From the NCBI RefSeq assembly GCF_027580225.2, contig NC_073340.2, forward strand, positions 36,056,001-36,120,000: DNA of 64,000 nt, in the 5' to 3' direction. This document shows positions 59,935-64,000 of the stretch, piece by piece. The notes below the pieces were generated by a model. The model ran no database searches. It was not told the origin of the DNA and was given only the letters and a program-made list of their open reading frames with translations. Both the position numbers and the translations under genes were made by a program. Each line of letters starts with the position of its first letter. Position 1 is the first letter of the stretch. Source of the stretch: Misgurnus anguillicaudatus. Taxonomy: Eukaryota; Chordata; Actinopteri; Cypriniformes; Cobitidae.

Positions 59935-60999
59935 GTACTTTGTAAAGCCACAATGTCAATGTGATTAAACATTAGTTATCATAAGCCGTATTGGATAATT
60001 ATCTGTCTAATGTGATGGCCAGGTGCACGTTTAATAAACGTCAACGTTAACGTTACACCGCTGATTTTCCCATGGATTTATTTAATTCACAGAGAACTCT
60101 CAACTGAAACACGCTTAACTGTTTATGGTAACATTATAGCATAACTGCCGGCCGAATATTCCCTCCAGTAGGCTAATGTTAGATTGAGAAATATTTTTTT
60201 TTAAAACTGCTAGTTAATCAGTGGCAGGTTAGAAAGAAAGTGTTAAGGACTGTATTCACATCTTCAAAAGCATCATACGTTTTGTCAAACTTAAGATTTC
60301 CTTTTATGTTAATTAACTCAAAACTCAGTGGTTATAGGATAATGTTGTGCTAATGTTATACATTGTGAATGTACGCTTGCATTGTTGATCAAAGTCACAG
60401 TGCTTTCATTGCCACACAACGAGTTTTCTTAGTAGAGCAGCTAACTTAAAGGGATACTCCACTTTTTTCAAAAATATGCTCATGTTTTGAAATAAATAAG
60501 TTATTATTTATTTTTCATTTTTACCTGTAGTTCATACAAAAGTGAAATTTCTGCTTTTTTATTTGATGTCAGCTCTAAAAATATGCTGTTTGCTCTTTAA
60601 ACTTAAGAGAATTGTGCCTGAAAAGTCCTGGAAAAGACGGGTTTTATTTGATGATTGAGATTAAGAAGATAATGGGAACCCTGAATATGCTTTACTATAA
60701 GAAAGCAACAATAAAGTTCACAATCAAAGTTCTAACCGCTTGCTTTAAAAAAAAAAAAACTTTTTACTTTTACTTCAAATACTTAAGTACATTAAATATC
60801 AGAAAATTACTTTTGATACTTAAGTACAGTATATATCAGATACTTTAAGACTTTTACTTGAGTACTATTTTAAAAGACAACTTTCACTTCTACCAAAGTC
60901 TTCTAGTACAATACTTGTACTTTTACTCAAGTATTGCTTTCTAGTACTTTATACAACACTGAAACTCAGTATCTTTGTCCTTAAAACCAAGCATTAAAT

Positions 61000-61566
61000 A
61001 GCCATATGCATTAACTACTGGGTACAACACTAGTATGTTCATGGTAACTGCATGGAAACAGGACTGTAAAATAAAGTGTTGCTTTTTACACAGTTATTAC
61101 ATAGGACCTAACACCTAAGATATAACATCATATGCATGTTACTGTGAGGCAAACCCAACCATTGACTATCAAACGCATTAACTACTGGGTACATTCACTA
61201 GTGCACACTTATTGTGTATATACAATTTGTAAGTACAGAAGTGTTTGATATTAGTTTTCATATATGTACACTATAAATACCTGTCATTTACTCTAACTTG
61301 CCTGTAAATACTAAATACTTATATTGTACATTTATTTGTAAGAACAGTTATGTTTCTCATTAGTTACAGTATATCTACACTATAATTATGTATCTGTTAT
61401 TACTTGTACTTATCTAGAGTTACATAATAACTACCAAGTATGTACCACTGGTAAGTACAGTAATGATACCAGTTAATTACCATGTAGATACCTAAAAGTA
61501 AGTACCACATATTTGTCGGTAAGTACAATATATATGTACAAGGTACGTACACATACTGTAAAATAA
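61000..61566 (+). repeat. GTAAGTACA-rich interspersed repeat (long copy)
   Basis: Shares blocks AACAGGACTGTAAAATAAAG, ACTACCAAGTATGTACCACT and GGTAAGTACAGTAATGATACC with 2915-3370, and inverted blocks with the flanks of the insertion at 46181/54035. It serves as the empty site for that insertion. Confidence 0.75.
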
Positions 61567-61761
61567 AATGCTACCATTCTATTTTATGTGGAATTTTTAT
61601 TCGCAAAAGAGACTTGTTCTCAAATGATTTCCTTGGTTAAATAAAGGTTAAATAAATAAAAAAAAATTGTAAAACTGAATATTCCAGCCCCGTCTCATGA
61701 AATTTCGTTATATAGTCACGTATTATCATGAATTTTCGTGTTTTTTCGTGATCTTATAACG

Positions 61762-64000
<2,239 letters not shown>

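Larger units (their letters stand above)
54247..60961 (+). mobile_element. 6.7 kb hAT element with nested insertions
   Basis: Starts CAGTGTTGTAATGTAACGAA and ends ACTTTATACAACACTG. Inverted ends of roughly 220 bp are rich in ACTTTTACT. It is flanked by a perfect 8-bp duplication AAACTCAG (54239-54246 and 60962-60969). It contains a BED-finger exon remnant (59706-59934), a separate coding-like exon (57006-57185), a hairpin (56787-56877) and a further probable hAT insertion (57219-59032). No full transposase is present. Confidence 0.85.

Overview
The window looks like nuclear DNA of a cypriniform (carp or minnow-like) teleost. The reasons are vertebrate-type split genes with GT/AG introns, low GC, dense fish-type hAT, Tc1, piggyBac and foldback repeats, a tRNA-Ala-derived SINE head, and fish GP2/uromodulin-like genes. 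The species cannot be fixed from sequence alone.

Gene content. The genic part is a tandem array on the minus strand of secreted or GPI-anchored uromodulin/GP2-like glycoproteins (D8C, EGF and ZP modules). Read in the transcription direction (right to left) it holds: copy C, only the last five coding exons of the ZP module, open and cleanly spliced (45089-43069); a pseudogene with stops, deletions and a hAT element inside a ZP exon (about 26922-23350); copy B, complete, 14 coding exons, 945 codons, all splice phases consistent (21635-10065), with four D8C modules, an EGF-like exon, a full ZP domain and a C-terminal GPI-type tail; and copy A, signal peptide plus three D8C modules, leaving the window at the left edge (7150-1554). 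Copies A and B each have a matching 5' noncoding exon.

Mobile DNA. The remainder is mostly transposons, many delimited here by terminal repeats and target-site duplications (TSDs). The largest is a 14 kb array at 27166-41147: three 1310-bp LTRs enclosing two nearly identical, apparently noncoding 5.0 kb interiors, with a tRNA-Trp-type primer binding site, a polypurine tract and one outer 4-bp TSD. This is a large non-autonomous LTR element in LTR-interior-LTR-interior-LTR form. Other elements with TSDs are hAT insertions (15484-16918, 23622-25805, 47942-52772, 50739-52751, 54247-60961), a Tc1 element in a copy B intron (11098-12227), a solo LTR in a copy C intron (43394-44244) and a 1.34 kb miniature LTR element with a 27-bp minisatellite (49184-50527). 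From 45.5 kb to the right end I see no host gene, only nested repeats. The window closes in a hAT element with a frameshifted BED-finger transposase (minus strand, 63773-61928).

How it fits together. The D8C exons are all phase 1-1, and copy B reads as a duplicated pair of two D8C subtypes (alpha-beta, linker, alpha-beta). Copy A lacks the first alpha exon and has lost a cysteine in its last D8C. Paralogous introns act as empty sites that order several transposon insertions after the gene duplications. The array appears to evolve by exon-module gain and loss and by transposon load.
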